From Fodinibius sp052060035 (GTDB taxonomy: Bacteria > Bacteroidota > Rhodothermia > Balneolales > Balneolaceae): a stretch of 64,000 bases of DNA. Location: NCBI RefSeq assembly GCF_052060035.1, contig NZ_JBPOEA010000002.1, positions 124,001 to 188,000 on the forward strand, in the 5' to 3' direction. Positions 8,889 to 17,484 of the stretch are shown piece after piece. Position numbers and translations under genes: made by a program. Numbering within the stretch: position 1 is the stretch's first letter; each line of letters opens with the position of its first letter. Below the pieces are notes generated by a model. It did not search any database, had not been told where the DNA came from, and saw nothing but the letters and a program-made list of their open reading frames with translations.

Positions 8889-9791
8889 TTATTCAGAAAA
8901 AACTTCTAACAGATTTTTATACTCTCTAATAAGCTGTTGGCGGATAGGCTGTGACTTCTCGTAAATAGCCATTTGTTGCTGCATATATTCCCTGCGTCCT
9001 TCATCAGTCTCAATTTTGATAGGTTCGAGTCCGCGGTCGCGTAAATCATATGGACTGGCTTTCATATCCATAACCCGTGTTTCTACAGCCAGTTCAAAGG
9101 CTCGGCGGATAGTATTGCTCGAAATCCACGGATACATCTTGAAGGCCCATTTATAAAGGTCCATATTCGTATGCAGGCAACCGGGCTGTTCCATTTCGGC
9201 AAAATTATCGCGATTGAGTTCAAATTTATTCTGAGGTTTAGCTTCATCCGTAAAAAAACGAAACGCATCAAAATGGGTGCAGACCAGCGGACGTGATTCC
9301 ACAAACTCAGCTAATTCATCTTTATCCATACGCAAGGAGAGATAATCGTGGCGAACACGATCGGCTTTGTACACCATGGCCCATTCGTGCATCCCAAAAC
9401 AGCCAAACGAAGGTTTTCGGTCGAGCGATTGTTTAAGGACGTTTAAAATCCACTGGAGGGAAGAGATGCGACTTTTGTCGAAATATTTTATATCCAAAAA
9501 ACAGTGGTCATCAATAGATTTCATTTCATCAAACATCCAGTCGCTTGGCATGCTGTTTTCAAGCAGTGTTCCCACTCCGGGTGACCAGCGCTTTAGGTGG
9601 GAGGGACGAAAAGCATAATATTCAAAAAGGAAATCCAGCACCGGTTCTTTCTGTTGATGAGATCGCTTCTCCAGGTAATCATCAATAAGTTCACTAATTG
9701 CCCGTTGATGGGTTTGTTTTTCTTGTTTCCATTGGTCCAAGGTTAAATGGTCATTAATATATGTAGGAACTTGTGTTTCTGTTGAAATCAT
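8889..9791 (-). CDS. conserved protein of the group often labelled 3-methyladenine DNA glycosylase
   Basis: 300 residues, soluble. Residues about 50-75 contain VLDFLFEYYAFRPSHLKRWS followed by PGVG, which I recognise from a family in actinobacteria and Bacteroidota that databases often name 3-methyladenine DNA glycosylase. I see no helix-hairpin-helix or other glycosylase motif, so that name should not be trusted. Other possible functional residues are clustered in CFGMHEWAMVY and PLVCTHFDAFRFF. The C-terminal part is helical with a charged tail. It faces away from the lipoprotein gene at 9914. Function unknown. Confidence 0.65.
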   Translation of the reverse strand: MISTETQVPTYINDHLTLDQWKQEKQTHQRAISELIDDYLEKRSHQQKEPVLDFLFEYYAFRPSHLKRWSPGVGTLLENSMPSDWMFDEMKSIDDHCFLDIKYFDKSRISSLQWILNVLKQSLDRKPSFGCFGMHEWAMVYKADRVRHDYLSLRMDKDELAEFVESRPLVCTHFDAFRFFTDEAKPQNKFELNRDNFAEMEQPGCLHTNMDLYKWAFKMYPWISSNTIRRAFELAVETRVMDMKASPYDLRDRGLEPIKIETDEGRREYMQQQMAIYEKSQPIRQQLIREYKNLLEVFSE

Positions 9792-9913
9792 AGCCTCAAA
9801 GATACCAATTGTAAATTGGATTGATAAGCTAAAGTTTGGGTGTCCTTTACATGCTATCTTATTTTTAAAATATTTTAGGTTATTTAATTATTAACCAAAA
9901 AAAAATATCAAGT

Positions 9914-10663
9914 ATGAGACGCTTAAAATTATACCTATATCTATTCACAATACTTCTCTTCATTTCGTCGTGTTCTACAATGGATACGTCAGCAGTCAAA
10001 GAAATTGATAATGCTGCGGTTGCAATTGTAGGGGTGGATAAACATATAGAATACAGTGAAGATTTTGAGGCTGCACAGCTCGTACAGCGTTTGGCCCAAA
10101 GTGATAAATTTGATCTTCACCCTGTTGCTGAAGACCTCCACAAAAAAACTTTTGGAGAGTATACCCGTGTAATGCCTTTCGAGCTAATACCCGAAGAAGA
10201 GGTAATTGATACAGAACGCTATAAAAATTTTCAACTGTTTGATTCGGAGTCAGCAGAAGAAACGTTTACCCAAACTTCGAATTTTATAACTGTTAAAAAT
10301 TACAAGGCTTATAATCCTGTTAATATGCATAGAGGCCATAAAACTGATTTGGCCGAAGCAATACCTGATGAGGCAGAAGCCATGTTGTTAGTAGGGCTTA
10401 ACTATAAACTGGTTCAGGAAAATTCTCTAATTCCTGGTGTAAACAAAGGTAAAATTGAGGCTGATTTGAATATGGAGCTGGTTAAGCCGAATGGTGATCG
10501 AATTATCAATATTAATCAGAAAGCTAAGTCTGATGACGATATGAAGGTTGTTTTGGATGCTGCAATTTTAGATCCTGATAAAATTCAGCCGTTAGTAATG
10601 GAGGCCACTGACAAGGTGATGGTAAAAGCATCCGAATTTATCTCAGATAATTTATCAGGCTAA
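9914..10663 (+). CDS. predicted lipoprotein of unknown function
   Basis: 249 residues with a lipoprotein signal: basic MRRLK, a hydrophobic stretch and FISSC with the lipidated Cys20. The mature part has short alpha/beta segments (NAAVAIVGVDKHIEY, EAMLLVGLNYKLV, IEADLNMELVKPNGDRIIN) resembling small periplasmic domains with a repeated strand pattern. I do not recognise a named family. It is a single-gene unit: the upstream gene is divergent and a strong terminator follows at 10701-10746. Confidence 0.7.
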   Translation: MRRLKLYLYLFTILLFISSCSTMDTSAVKEIDNAAVAIVGVDKHIEYSEDFEAAQLVQRLAQSDKFDLHPVAEDLHKKTFGEYTRVMPFELIPEEEVIDTERYKNFQLFDSESAEETFTQTSNFITVKNYKAYNPVNMHRGHKTDLAEAIPDEAEAMLLVGLNYKLVQENSLIPGVNKGKIEADLNMELVKPNGDRIININQKAKSDDDMKVVLDAAILDPDKIQPLVMEATDKVMVKASEFISDNLSG

Positions 10664-10700
10664 TCCTGTTTTTAATAACAATAACACTTGAGTTTTCATA

Positions 10701-10746
10701 TCCCTGTTCCTTTCGAAGATGCTCGAAAGGACAGGGATTTTGTTTT
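10701..10746 (+). terminator. rho-independent terminator
   Basis: A long stem with arms TCCCTGTTCCTTTCGA (10701-10716) and TCGAAAGGACAGGGA (10723-10737). One T is bulged, the loop is 6 bases, and TTTTGTTTT follows. It ends transcription of the lipoprotein gene. Confidence 0.85.
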
Positions 10747-10804
10747 ATATATTGTATTTGAGATACCTTTTATGGGAGGGTTTTTATTACCTTAAAATAC
10801 TGGA

Positions 10805-11761
10805 GTGTTTAACTCAAACATTAAAATATTGCACAATAATAAATCCCAGTACACCAGCGTGCTTATACAACTCTGGCATTTTATACTACACCTGCGGTGG
10901 CATTATCAGCTGTTTATTTTGTCGGGCGGCTTTTTATTAGGTGGTTTTTTGAGTGATGATTTAAATATCCAGTCGTTTGTCATCCAATTCCTAAATGTTC
11001 ATCTACTTCTTTTTGGCGGAGCAACGGCCTTCAATTCCTATTGGGATAAGGATGAAGGGCCCATTGGGGGACTCAAAAAACCCCCGAAAATGAGGCCCTG
11101 GATGTGGGTTGCCTCGATAATCTTTCAATTTATCGGTTTAGGAATAGCGATAGGAGAAGGGTTTTTATTTGCAGGAATTTTTATATCGAGCATGCTCTTT
11201 TTCTGGTTGTATTCCACACCCCTGGCGCGATGGAAAAGTCACCCCATAAAAAGCTTGGTGGCTATAGGGGTAAGTACGGGACTAAATTCTGTACTAATGG
11301 GATACTTGGCAGCAGGGAATATCCATTTGTCTATTTGGATATTCGTGGCTGCGGTAGGAGCCTCATTGCTGTTGCTTAGTTTATATCCTATTTCGCAAAT
11401 CTATCAACTGGATGAAGATCGCAAACGCGGTGATCAAACGTTTGCGGTCTATTATGGTAAAAAAGGAGTACAGCGATTTTTTATCGGTGGTTTTGCCGTC
11501 GGTTTAGCACTCGTGGTTTTGGCTATGGGACAATCACATTTGACGCTTTCGGTACTTTTTGGAGTTATCGGTTTGATAATATTACTGCTGGTGCAAAGGA
11601 TTATTCGATCACTGGATAGTAGCGAAGATGATTATTCAAAAGTGATGTGGATTAAATATGGTACGTCGTTCGGTTTTGTGATCTTTTTGATTGCGGGTAT
11701 TCTCTTAAAACATATCGATATTGATGGAATATCTTGGGTTGCCAAATTGTTGTTAGAGTAA
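10805..11761 (+). CDS. UbiA-like prenyltransferase family membrane protein
   Basis: Up to 318 residues with about eight or nine membrane helices. Two polar loops match the aspartate motifs of UbiA prenyltransferases. NSYWDKDEGPIGG at 77-89 is a variant of the first Asp-rich motif, and DEDRKRGDQT at 203-212 matches the second (D..rD...gdqT). Such enzymes attach isoprenoid chains to aromatic or other acceptors; the acceptor here is unknown. The start is uncertain. GTG 10805 gives the longest form and GTG 10859 is an alternative closer to the first helix; there is no in-frame ATG before the first motif. It is followed by a thioredoxin-like gene. Confidence 0.72.
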   Translation: MFNSNIKILHNNKSQYTSVLIQLWHFILHLRWHYQLFILSGGFLLGGFLSDDLNIQSFVIQFLNVHLLLFGGATAFNSYWDKDEGPIGGLKKPPKMRPWMWVASIIFQFIGLGIAIGEGFLFAGIFISSMLFFWLYSTPLARWKSHPIKSLVAIGVSTGLNSVLMGYLAAGNIHLSIWIFVAAVGASLLLLSLYPISQIYQLDEDRKRGDQTFAVYYGKKGVQRFFIGGFAVGLALVVLAMGQSHLTLSVLFGVIGLIILLLVQRIIRSLDSSEDDYSKVMWIKYGTSFGFVIFLIAGILLKHIDIDGISWVAKLLLE

Positions 11762-11823
11762 GACCTTCAGGGTACTGTTTATCTACAGTTCGAACATGAA
11801 TTACAATTACATCTACAGACATT

Positions 11824-12444
11824 ATGAGTATTACAGCAGAAAAAATTATTACGGAAGAAATTATTGACCACGCCTTTACGTATGAGGAGTATCGGGATAT
11901 GATTGATGATCTCCTTGAACAGGCTAAGACCACGGGCGACAACCATTCGGATGAAATGATTCATTATACGAAGATGAATGTACAGCGAATGAGCAGGTGG
12001 GATAACCGGGTTGAACTCAATGATTCATTAGCTAATAAACTTAATAACTTAGACGAAGATTGGATTTGGGTGGTACTTACCGAAGCATGGTGCGGCGATG
12101 CAGCTCAAAATATTCCGGCCCTCGTGAAGATGGCGGAGACATCTGAGAATATTGATGTCCGATTTATCTTGCGTGATCAGAACTTGGATATTATGGATGA
12201 GTATTTGACTAATGGTGGGCGTTCGATTCCCAAGCTGGTTTGTCTTGATGCTGAAACACTGGAGGAAATCGGAACTTGGGGGCCGCGTCCGGAGATGGCT
12301 CAGCAAAAAGCCATGGAATGGAAAGAGGATGACAGTGTTAGCAAAGAAGAGTGGGCCAAAAATCTACATAAATGGTATGCCAAAAACAGAAATAAGGAGT
12401 TACAGAAAGAGTTTGAGCAGTTGATTTCGGAATGGCAGAACTAA
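11824..12444 (+). CDS. thioredoxin-like protein with a single active-site cysteine
   Basis: 206 residues, cytosolic. The central part fits the thioredoxin fold family seen in many Bacteroidota and Firmicutes. A strand WIWVVLTEAWCGDAAQ (80-95) replaces the usual WCxxC loop with WCGDAAQ, and a cis-Pro region follows in GGRSIPKLVCLDAETLEEIG. With only one cysteine in the loop, normal dithiol exchange is not expected; a monothiol or bacillithiol-type role is possible but unproven. The C-terminus is a charged helical tail. It lies 62 bases after the UbiA-like gene and 27 before an aminotransferase. Confidence 0.75.
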   Translation: MSITAEKIITEEIIDHAFTYEEYRDMIDDLLEQAKTTGDNHSDEMIHYTKMNVQRMSRWDNRVELNDSLANKLNNLDEDWIWVVLTEAWCGDAAQNIPALVKMAETSENIDVRFILRDQNLDIMDEYLTNGGRSIPKLVCLDAETLEEIGTWGPRPEMAQQKAMEWKEDDSVSKEEWAKNLHKWYAKNRNKELQKEFEQLISEWQN

Positions 12445-12471
12445 ATATCAGAACAAAAACCTGTAATTAAT

Positions 12472-13656
12472 TTGAGTAATAAAGATTCTTTTTACGAGCA
12501 TGTAGCGCAGACCAGCGACGCTCCCATGGGGCTGGAGATAGATTATGCTGAAGGCCCTTATATTGTTACCACTGATGGTAAAGAATACGTTGATTTTATT
12601 TCTGGCATTGCCGTCAGCAGTTTAGGTCATCGTCACCCCAAAGTGGTGGAGGCCGTTAAGCGTCAGGTGGATCGGCACCTACATGTAATGGTGTATGGGG
12701 AATTTATCCAAGAACCACAGTCGGCCTATGCCGAGCTTTTAACATCACAGTTGCCGGATTCCTTGGATCGCGTATATTTCGTAAACAGCGGTACCGAAGC
12801 TAACGAAGGGGCACTCAAACTGGCCAAGAAGTATACTGGCCGGCATAAGTTTGTGGGATTTAATCACGGTTATCACGGTGATACCCATGGTTCGTTGAGC
12901 GTTACCGGGCGGGATGTCTATCGTGATCCCTATTTACCGTTGTTGCCGGATGTCCATTTCTTGGATTTTAACCATTTTGACGGATTGGAAACCATTGATG
13001 AAGAAACGGCGGCCGTAATTATGGAGCCCATCCAGGGGGAAGGCGGTATCATCCCGGCCCAAAAAGATTGGTTGCAGGCTGTGCGTGATCGTTGTGATGA
13101 AGTAGGGGCGCTGCTCATTTTTGATGAGATTCAGACAGGATTCTATCGCACCGGTTCGCTGTTTGCTTTTCAGGGATTTGAGGTTGTACCCGATATTATG
13201 AGCTTGGCCAAAGCAATGGGCGGAGGTATGCCGATGGGGGCCTTTGTATCGTCATCCGAAATATTCGAAGTGTTTAAACACGACCCCCCCTTAAATCATG
13301 TGACGACTTTTGGAGGTCATCCTGTTTCTTGTGCAGCGGCGTATGCCACCCTTTCAGAGTTGTTGTCAGATGATTACGGAGCCAAGGCAAAACAAATTGA
13401 GCAAATTGTGAGAGAAGAATTAACAGCAGCGGGTATTGATGAAATTCGCGGGGTGGGAGCAATGCTCGGAATGGAGTTGCAGGACCGGGATCTAACACAA
13501 AAAGTAGTGGAGTCGTGTTTTGAGGAAGGAATTATCCTTGGATGGACCCTGCATTCAAATACCCTCGTACGATTGGCTCCCCCATTGATTATTGAAGAAG
13601 ATCTGTTAAGATCGACGTTGCAAACTATCAATAAAACAGTTAAAAAATACTGTTGA
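12472..13656 (+). CDS. class-III aminotransferase (acetylornithine/GABA type)
   Basis: A 394-residue PLP transaminase. The family landmarks are VNSGTEANEGALKLAKK (104-120), the PLP-ring Asp in IFDEIQTGFYRTG (Asp218) and the Schiff-base Lys247 in LAKAMGGGMP. It starts at TTG 12472; no upstream ATG fits and the next in-frame Met is at residue 19, inside the fold. Specificity cannot be read safely. The next gene is a succinate-semialdehyde-type dehydrogenase, which suggests a GABA- or omega-amino-acid route in which this enzyme makes the aldehyde. Acetylornithine aminotransferase is the main alternative, but no arg genes are nearby. Confidence 0.85.
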   Translation: MSNKDSFYEHVAQTSDAPMGLEIDYAEGPYIVTTDGKEYVDFISGIAVSSLGHRHPKVVEAVKRQVDRHLHVMVYGEFIQEPQSAYAELLTSQLPDSLDRVYFVNSGTEANEGALKLAKKYTGRHKFVGFNHGYHGDTHGSLSVTGRDVYRDPYLPLLPDVHFLDFNHFDGLETIDEETAAVIMEPIQGEGGIIPAQKDWLQAVRDRCDEVGALLIFDEIQTGFYRTGSLFAFQGFEVVPDIMSLAKAMGGGMPMGAFVSSSEIFEVFKHDPPLNHVTTFGGHPVSCAAAYATLSELLSDDYGAKAKQIEQIVREELTAAGIDEIRGVGAMLGMELQDRDLTQKVVESCFEEGIILGWTLHSNTLVRLAPPLIIEEDLLRSTLQTINKTVKKYC

Positions 13657-13730
13657 AAGTTGGTAGAGACCACTGCTATTCGTAAACTATTTATTAGAAA
13701 ATCAATGCTAATAATTAAGTAAGAGCTGCT

Positions 13731-15092
13731 ATGAAAACGATTAATCCGGCAAATGGAGAGCTTATTGAAGAGTACGATCAGATGAATGATGAGGCGTTGG
13801 ATACTATTGCAAAAGATGCCGCCAGGGCCCAGGAAAAGTGGCGTCGCAATTCATTTTATGAGCGTGGCTTGTTACTGCAGCGAATAGCGGAATTGTTGGA
13901 AGAAAAAAAGGAATCGTATGCCGAATTGATGGCCCGGGAGATGGGCAAGCCGCTGGATCAGGGGAAATCAGAAGTTGAAAAATGCGCCTGGGTCTGTAAC
14001 TATTATGCCGAAAATACCGAGGATTTCCTGGAGGAAGAAATTCTAAAATCGGATGCCAGCAAAAGTTATGTCACCTTTAATCCATTGGGGACTGTTCTTG
14101 CTATTATGCCGTGGAACTTCCCTTTCTGGCAGTTATTTCGATTTGGGGCTCCGGCGCTTATGGCCGGCAATGCGGTGATCCTAAAACATGCCCCCAATGT
14201 TACGGGTTGTGCGTTGGCTGTTGAGGATTTAATGCACGAAGCAGGTATCTCTGATGATCTTTTTCGAACAGTTGTGGCCGATGTAGATCAAACACAGAAC
14301 TTGATTGAGCATCCAGATATTGCCGCTGTTACGTTAACGGGTAGTACCCGTGCCGGAAAAGCAGTGGCATCAACAGCGGGAAGCGTACTTAAGAAAACAG
14401 TACTCGAACTTGGTGGCAGTGACCCTTACCTGATTTTAGATGATGCTGATGTTGAAAAGGCCGCTGAAACATGTGTAACCTCTCGACTTATCAATAGTGG
14501 GCAAAGTTGCATTGCGGCCAAGCGATTAATTGTAGTTGAGGAGGTTTATGATGAATTCCTTGATGCGGTCTTTCATATGATGAATGAAAAGAAAATCGGA
14601 GATCCATTTAACAGCTCCACGGATATTGGTCCCATGGCTCGGGAAGATTTAAGGAATAATCTGCATGCACAGGTCCAAAAAAGCGTAGGAAAAGGAGCCG
14701 AGTGTATTCTTGGGGGATTTGTCCCCGACAGGAATGGTTATTACTACCCGCCAACAATTCTCACCGAAATTTCAAAGGGTATGCCCGCTTATGAGGAAGA
14801 ACTTTTTGGTCCGGTGGCTTCCGTTATCAAAGTAAAAGATACCCAAGAGGCTATTAAAGTAGCGAATGACAGTAATTATGGACTGGGTGCGGCGCTGTTT
14901 TCTGAGGATCTTCAACGTGCCGAAGAAATTGCTGCCTACGAACTAAAAGCAGGTTGTTGCTTTATAAATGAATTTGTGAAGTCTGATCCACGATTGCCAT
15001 TTGGGGGTATTAAAGAATCTGGGTATGGTCGTGAACTTTCTCACTTTGGGATAAAAGAGTTCGTAAATATTAAAACAGTGTATAGAGCTTAA
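13731..15092 (+). CDS. NAD(P)-dependent aldehyde dehydrogenase, succinate-semialdehyde type
   Basis: 453 residues, full length for the short GabD-like branch. Catalytic Cys260 lies in NSGQSCIAAKR, general base Glu226 in LELGGSDP, Asn129 in MPWNFPFW, and the cofactor turn GSTRAGK at 204-210. The ending PFGGIKESGYGRELSHFGIKEFVN is typical of succinate-semialdehyde dehydrogenases. It oxidises an aldehyde to a carboxylate, probably the product of the aminotransferase 75 bases upstream. Exact substrate and cofactor preference are not decided by the sequence. Confidence 0.85.
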   Translation: MKTINPANGELIEEYDQMNDEALDTIAKDAARAQEKWRRNSFYERGLLLQRIAELLEEKKESYAELMAREMGKPLDQGKSEVEKCAWVCNYYAENTEDFLEEEILKSDASKSYVTFNPLGTVLAIMPWNFPFWQLFRFGAPALMAGNAVILKHAPNVTGCALAVEDLMHEAGISDDLFRTVVADVDQTQNLIEHPDIAAVTLTGSTRAGKAVASTAGSVLKKTVLELGGSDPYLILDDADVEKAAETCVTSRLINSGQSCIAAKRLIVVEEVYDEFLDAVFHMMNEKKIGDPFNSSTDIGPMAREDLRNNLHAQVQKSVGKGAECILGGFVPDRNGYYYPPTILTEISKGMPAYEEELFGPVASVIKVKDTQEAIKVANDSNYGLGAALFSEDLQRAEEIAAYELKAGCCFINEFVKSDPRLPFGGIKESGYGRELSHFGIKEFVNIKTVYRA

Positions 15093-15155
15093 AAGTTGTA
15101 AGGATTCAGCTTCTTCTTGGTCTTACATTTAGAGAGAAAGGCAAAGTTGTTGACC

Positions 15156-15163
15156 TATCTTTG
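15156..15163 (+). promoter_or_regulatory. putative -7 box of a Bacteroidota-type promoter
   Basis: TATCTTTG matches the TAnnTTTG -7 consensus of Bacteroidota housekeeping promoters, 59 bases before the lipoprotein start at 15223. No clear TTTG -33 element is seen at the usual distance, so this is a moderate call. The same octamer occurs before the HAD nucleotidase gene at 32322. Confidence 0.45.
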
Positions 15164-15222
15164 TTAAAGGCTACGTATAAAAAAGTGAATCAAATATTAA
15201 TTAAGTCAAAGAGGAAGCTAAA

Positions 15223-16038
15223 ATGTATCGTTACACGAAATATTTATTGTTTACCGTATTAATAATGGGATTGGTTGCTTGTGGAGATGATAGCACCGGT
15301 CCCTCTCCTGAAGAAGCACCCGAGTTACCAAAAGTACAGAATGAGCAAGCCCAGCCGGATGTTTCATTTTTTGAAAATAATCAACCCAAATTGGCTAACT
15401 ATGATGTGCAGGCTGAGACCTCAAATTATTATGAGGCTCGTCAAGTAGCCCTTTTTCAGGGGATGAGTTCTTTTGCATTTGCTAGTGCTTACAGCGGTTT
15501 TTTAATGGCAGCACCTGGTGAAGATCCTGTTTTTGAGGATGGCTTGTGGGTATGGGAGTATTCGTATTCTTATGAGAATGAAAATGTTTCTCTAAAGTTG
15601 ACAGCTGAAGAAGTTACTGGAGGATATAGTTGGGCCATGTATTGGAGTTATGATGATGGGCAAGGGAACAGTTTCGAAGATTACAAAATGATGGAAGGGA
15701 CGGTAAGTGAAGATGGATCGGAAGGAAATTGGCAATTTAATTCGTTGGATACAGATACCAATCAGGAAGTCTTGGCCTATACTTCTGAATGGAAAGTAAC
15801 GAGCGATACTGAAAAAAATATGACTGTTAGATTTTACGATGCTGGCACAGTAACTATGACAACAACTTATGACGAAGATAATCCTGAGCACCAATGGGTG
15901 TTTAGTTATCAAAATGAACCGGATGTGACTCTATATTGGAATTCGGATACGAATGTAGGATTTATTGAAGATGGTGATGGGAAAAGATGCTGGGATGAAA
16001 ACTTTCAAGATGCACCTAATAGCCAACTTTGTTCCTAA
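15223..16038 (+). CDS. predicted lipoprotein of unknown function
   Basis: 271 residues with a lipoprotein signal, LIMGLVAC (Cys20), then a Pro/Glu/Ser-rich linker (DDSTGPSPEEAPELP). The mature part is rich in aromatic and acidic residues, with strand-like repeats such as WVWEYSYSYENENVSLKL and WAMYWSYDDGQGNSFEDY. They suggest a beta-sandwich or small beta-barrel facing the periplasm or surface. No family recognised. Single-gene unit with a promoter-like box upstream and a terminator at 16070. Confidence 0.7.
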   Translation: MYRYTKYLLFTVLIMGLVACGDDSTGPSPEEAPELPKVQNEQAQPDVSFFENNQPKLANYDVQAETSNYYEARQVALFQGMSSFAFASAYSGFLMAAPGEDPVFEDGLWVWEYSYSYENENVSLKLTAEEVTGGYSWAMYWSYDDGQGNSFEDYKMMEGTVSEDGSEGNWQFNSLDTDTNQEVLAYTSEWKVTSDTEKNMTVRFYDAGTVTMTTTYDEDNPEHQWVFSYQNEPDVTLYWNSDTNVGFIEDGDGKRCWDENFQDAPNSQLCS

Positions 16039-16069
16039 ACTGGCAAGATTTAGGTATTTCTGATATAAG

Positions 16070-16096
16070 GCCCGAATTTACTTCGGGCTTTTTTAT
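16070..16096 (+). terminator. rho-independent terminator
   Basis: GCCCGAA (16070-16076) pairs with TTCGGGC (16082-16088) around a 5-base loop, followed by TTTTTTATTT. It ends the lipoprotein transcript. Confidence 0.85.
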
Positions 16097-16191
16097 TTGC
16101 AGGAAATTATTGGTTTTGTATGACATGATGCTGTCAATCATAATGTTATATTATTACTGTCTATCTATATAATTTCACCAATGATATTCTT

Positions 16192-17259
16192 ATGGAGCAG
16201 CAAGATAAAAACCCCATTCGCGGACGTGGGGCTTCAGATAATCCTGCGAATCGCTTCGAGGGAAAATACGTCGATTATGAGCTTGATGAAGAAACGGGCG
16301 AAAAACCTGCTCAGGATACCAAGCTTATGGCCGATGATTCGAAAGAGATCCTTTCCAAAAACGATAGTCCCGATATTCCTTTCACCTATGGATTGAATCC
16401 CTATCGGGGATGTGAACATGGATGCATTTATTGTTACGCACGTCCCACCCATGAATTTTTAGGCTTTTCGGCCGGGCTCGATTTTGAATCACGCATTATG
16501 GTTAAATATGATGCTGCAGAAAAATTGCGATCTAGATTTGCCTCCCAAAAATGGAACCCTGAACCCATTACATTAAGTGGAGTTACCGATCCCTATCAAC
16601 CGATAGAAAGAGAGCTGGAAATTACGAGAAGCTGTCTGGAAGTTTTTGCCGAAGCCCGAAATCCGGTAGGAATTATTACGAAGAATTATCTGGTCACCCG
16701 TGATATTGATCTGCTTAGCGAATTATCCGAATATAACGCCGTCCACGTTACCTTGTCGATAACCACCCTTAATCGGGATTTAGCGCGAGTGATGGAGCCG
16801 CGAACATCACAACCCAATCGAAGGCTTAAGGCTATTGAAAAGCTGGCGGGGAACGGCATTTCAGTAGGGGTAAATGTGGCACCAATTATACCGGGCCTCA
16901 CCGATCATGAATGTCCTCAAATATTGGAACAGGCAAGAGAGGCCGGAGCTACCCATGCCTCTTACACCATTGTGAGGTTGCCCTATGGTGTTAAAGATCT
17001 TTTCAAAGAGTGGCTCGAACAGCATTTCCCGGACCGCAAAGAAAAGGTGTTGAATAGAATTCGAGATATCAGGAGTGGAAAACTAAATAAAAGCGAATTC
17101 GGAGAACGTTTTCACGGAGAAGGGAACTACGCCAGCCAAATAAGAAATATGTTCAACATCCATGTTGAAAAACTGGCAATGAACAAGAAAGAACGTGGAC
17201 TTTCCACTCAACACTTTCGGCGGCCCCAGAAAGGTCAATTGGGTCTGTTTGAAATGTAA
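16192..17259 (+). CDS. PA0069-family radical SAM protein
   Basis: 355 residues. The N-terminus RGRGASDNPANRFE is the signature of the PA0069/Rv2578c radical SAM family. The iron-sulfur motif is CEHGCIYC (Cys74, Cys78, Cys81). Barrel motifs follow, such as LSGVTDPYQPIERELEITR and VGVNVAPIIPGLTD. These proteins cleave S-adenosylmethionine to start radical chemistry and resemble the spore photoproduct lyase branch, but their substrate is unknown. The C-terminal FRRPQKGQLGLFEM is also usual for the family. It stands alone, with a hairpin terminator downstream. Confidence 0.88.
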   Translation: MEQQDKNPIRGRGASDNPANRFEGKYVDYELDEETGEKPAQDTKLMADDSKEILSKNDSPDIPFTYGLNPYRGCEHGCIYCYARPTHEFLGFSAGLDFESRIMVKYDAAEKLRSRFASQKWNPEPITLSGVTDPYQPIERELEITRSCLEVFAEARNPVGIITKNYLVTRDIDLLSELSEYNAVHVTLSITTLNRDLARVMEPRTSQPNRRLKAIEKLAGNGISVGVNVAPIIPGLTDHECPQILEQAREAGATHASYTIVRLPYGVKDLFKEWLEQHFPDRKEKVLNRIRDIRSGKLNKSEFGERFHGEGNYASQIRNMFNIHVEKLAMNKKERGLSTQHFRRPQKGQLGLFEM

Positions 17260-17308
17260 CATTATGGATAGTTGTTCGTTTAAGAATATATAGAGATAGT
17301 ACCTTTTG

Positions 17309-17378
17309 CCCGATATCTGCACACTGAATTTTAAAAATCATTAAAGCCCTGATTTGTCATGCAGATATCGGGTATTTT
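17309..17378 (+). terminator. long-loop hairpin, probable terminator
   Basis: CCCGATATCTGCA (17309-17321) pairs perfectly with TGCAGATATCGGG (17360-17372) over a 38-base loop, then TATTTTTTA. The 13-bp stem plus T-run fits a terminator for the radical SAM gene; the long loop is unusual. Confidence 0.6.
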
Positions 17379-17411
17379 TTATTCATTTTCCCTTTCATTT
17401 CGTATATATTC

Positions 17412-17447
17412 ACTGAACATAAAATTGCTAAATTTTGTACGTTCAGT
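17412..17447. promoter_or_regulatory. interrupted inverted repeat upstream of the thioredoxin-like gene
   Basis: Outer arms ACTGAAC (17412-17418) and GTTCAGT (17441-17447) enclose inner arms AAAATT and AATTTT. The site lies 37 bases before the start at 17485, where an operator or 5' UTR hairpin would sit. No regulator is known. Confidence 0.35.
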
Positions 17448-17484
17448 CTGAATTAAAGTATAAATCAAAACTACTCTTTCTGTT

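Noticed and set aside
10719..10940. 73-codon plus-strand frame before the UbiA-like gene
   Set aside because: It starts inside the terminator hairpin and overlaps the real gene in another frame.
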